Assembly (NCBI GenBank): GCA_944389715.1 | Contig: CALXNI010000061.1 | Location: 1 to 5,466, forward strand | Direction of reading: 5' to 3' | DNA length: 5,466 bases | Origin: an uncultured Clostridia bacterium | Lineage (GTDB): Bacteria > Bacillota > Clostridia > TANB77 > CAG-508 | Part shown: in pieces, positions 5,095-5,466 of the stretch | Position numbering within the stretch: the first letter of the stretch is position 1 | Layout of the letters: each line of letters starts with the position of its first letter | Made by a program: the position numbers and the translations under genes | The notes under the pieces: generated by a model | What the model saw: only the letters and a program-made list of their open reading frames with translations | Told to the model about the DNA's origin: nothing | Database searches by the model: none

Positions 5095-5466
5095 TTAAAT
5101 TTTAATTAATTTTTCTGTTTCTTCTCTTGTTCTTCTATCAAGCTCTAATATTTTCTCTATTGTATCTAATTTTTCTGCTTTGTGCATGTTTAGCATTTTC
5201 TCTATCATATTTGGAATATCTGTATATTTTATTTTTGCCTCTAAAAATGCGTTTACTAAAACTTCATCTGCTGCATTTAGTACAACTTGGTGGCTATGTC
5301 CTTTTTTTATTGCATCAAATGCTAATTTTAAGCATTTAAATTTTTCTAAATCTGGCTTTTCAAACTCTAGAGTTCTTACTTTAAATAAATCTAATTTTTC
5401 TAAATTATTTTTTAATCTATTTGGATAATTTAATGCATAAGCAATTGGTATTTCCATAGATTTTGG
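5095..5466 (-). CDS. dxr: 1-deoxy-D-xylulose 5-phosphate reductoisomerase, C-terminal part
   Basis: Dxr (IspC) converts DXP to 2-C-methyl-erythritol 4-phosphate with NADPH and a divalent metal, the committed step of the non-mevalonate isoprenoid pathway in the cytosol. Only the last 123 residues plus stop are present; the full protein is about 380. The frame stays open to the right edge (PKS before MEIPI), so the ATG at 5457 is an internal methionine, not a start. Seen: MEIPIAYALNYP, matching the conserved MRxPIxYALxxP block; LDLFKVRTLEFEKPDLEKF; and GHSHQVVLNAADEVLVNAFL, matching the VLNAANEVAVxAFL block (the usual second Asn is Asp here). The C-terminal four-helix region follows, ending in a Glu/Lys-rich tail. 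Separated by 247 bp from nadE, so an operon link is uncertain. Confidence 0.95.
   Translation of the reverse strand, partial: PKSMEIPIAYALNYPNRLKNNLEKLDLFKVRTLEFEKPDLEKFKCLKLAFDAIKKGHSHQVVLNAADEVLVNAFLEAKIKYTDIPNMIEKMLNMHKAEKLDTIEKILELDRRTREETEKLIKI

Noticed and set aside
5127..5428. Two plus-strand frames opposite dxr
   Set aside because: Antisense to conserved Dxr blocks; hydrophobic composition comes from the AT-rich reverse complement.

Overview
The window is very AT-rich (G+C about one quarter by eye). Every supportable gene lies on the minus strand. The gene set (DXP-pathway dxr, NH3-dependent nadE, a YwaF-type membrane protein, a thioredoxin-reductase-like flavoprotein, AAAGGAG-type ribosome sites) points to a low-G+C Bacillota, most likely an anaerobic Clostridia member. 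The species cannot be named from this sequence.

In transcription order (right to left) the layout is as follows. The C-terminal third of dxr enters from the right edge. A 247-bp gap follows, holding two G+C-rich, repeat-like palindromic elements that share the 9-mer CCCCTACAA. Next come three closely spaced co-directional genes, presumably one operon: nadE, a HAD-type 5'-nucleotidase-like gene, and a GNAT acetyltransferase. The acetyltransferase appears broken by a frameshift: its ribosome site, start and first ~32 codons are in a different frame from the rest. A 32-bp inverted repeat then separates this operon from an AntA-family phage antirepressor gene. That gene has its own good sigma-A-type promoter, a tandem operator-like repeat at the predicted start point, and a perfect 30-bp palindrome inside its coding sequence. 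Last is a two-gene unit of a multi-pass YwaF/TIGR02206-type membrane protein and a thioredoxin-reductase-like flavoenzyme that runs off the left edge.

The housekeeping genes contribute to isoprenoid precursor synthesis (dxr), NAD+ synthesis (nadE) and thiol redox (trxB-like). The antirepressor is the only mobile-element-related gene and no other phage genes adjoin it. The most unusual signal is a pair of palindromes 339 bp apart, one just upstream of the antA promoter and one inside antA. They share the length, terminal ATCC...GGAT and half-site pattern ATCCnnTTTnnnAAA, while the other positions differ in a symmetry-preserving way. They are candidates for paired operator sites or a small palindromic element family. 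Other points of interest are the loss of the usual NADPH-binding arginine motif in the thioredoxin-reductase-like protein, and the mutually exclusive stems in the dxr-nadE gap.
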